From Hermatobates lingyangjiaoensis (taxonomy: Eukaryota > Arthropoda > Insecta > Hemiptera > Hermatobatidae): a stretch of DNA of 64,000 bases. The translations under genes were made by a program, and so were the position numbers. Positions within the stretch are counted from its first letter, which is position 1. Each line of letters begins with the position of its first letter. This document shows, piece by piece, positions 63,962-64,000 of this stretch. Location of the stretch: positions 96,768 through 160,767 of the forward strand of contig JAPFBL010000589.1 in assembly GCA_026182355.1 (NCBI GenBank). Direction: 5' to 3'. The notes under the pieces were generated by a model. That model did no database searches and was not told the origin of the DNA. It saw nothing but the letters and a program-made list of their open reading frames with translations.

Positions 63962-64000
63962 GAATTCAATATTTCGAACTGTTGTTCGTCATCAGGAGTT
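63962..64000 (-). ncRNA. Hammerhead-like motif (family K), at window edge
   Basis: Minus strand: stem I AACUC/GAAUU (one mismatch), CUGAUGA, extra C, perfect stem II GAAC/GUUC with loop AACA, GAA, palindrome AUAU, site base U. The element continues past the window. Confidence 0.6.

Overview
The window looks like non-coding, repeat-dense nuclear DNA from an invertebrate animal. It is strongly AT-rich with many (TA)n arrays. It carries Penelope-like retroelements (PLEs), hAT DNA transposons, tRNA-headed SINEs and one RNase H-bearing LINE remnant. No bacterial gene organisation is visible and no host protein-coding gene could be supported. I cannot name the species from sequence alone.

Layout. 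0-5 kb: small PLE-derived fold-back elements and copy 1 of an unnamed 1.5-kb repeat (called Q here). 5-9 kb: four tRNA-headed SINEs. 10-14 kb: two hAT elements with 8-bp target duplications, tandem repeats and fold-backs. 14-27 kb: mostly anonymous AT-rich DNA with fold-backs, a hAT at 20.4 kb and a dense fold-back cluster at 24.7-25.7 kb. 27.6-33.6 kb: the only substantial coding remnants, three PLE bodies (reverse transcriptase with YVDD plus GIY-YIG endonuclease) in mixed orientation. 33.7-34.5 kb: a hAT deletion derivative that keeps the end of its transposase. 34.8-38.6 kb: Q copies 2 and 3. 40-45 kb: more fold-backs. 45.9-48.8 kb: a 15-bp minisatellite and a hAT with Q copy 4 nested in it. 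49-57 kb: satellites, a TIR element, decayed PLE and LINE pieces. 58-64 kb: SINEs and further fold-backs, one split by a hAT.

The main signal is one small RNA architecture repeated about thirty times in many sequence families. It reads: stem I, then CUGANGA or a close variant, one unpaired base, a stem II hairpin, GAA, a 4-6-nt perfect palindrome, one base that is not G, then the other strand of stem I. This fits a hammerhead ribozyme whose stem III is a self-complementary palindrome, so it could fold only as a dimer. Hammerheads are known in the terminal repeats (pLTRs) of PLEs and in retrozymes, and here the motif sits in the pLTRs of the coding PLEs. Several families have UUGAAAA instead of CUGANGA, a C3U plus G8A double change that keeps the C3-G8 core pair as U-A. 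In the coding PLE the motif overlaps the likely ORF start.

The fold-backs and the larger PLE copies share one build: a 5'-truncated element with an inverted copy of its own 3' end at its 5' side, commonly bordered by (TA)n. The small fold-backs are therefore best read as extreme PLE/pLTR truncations. All coding copies seen are broken or partial. The ribozyme calls are pattern matches made by eye and are untested.
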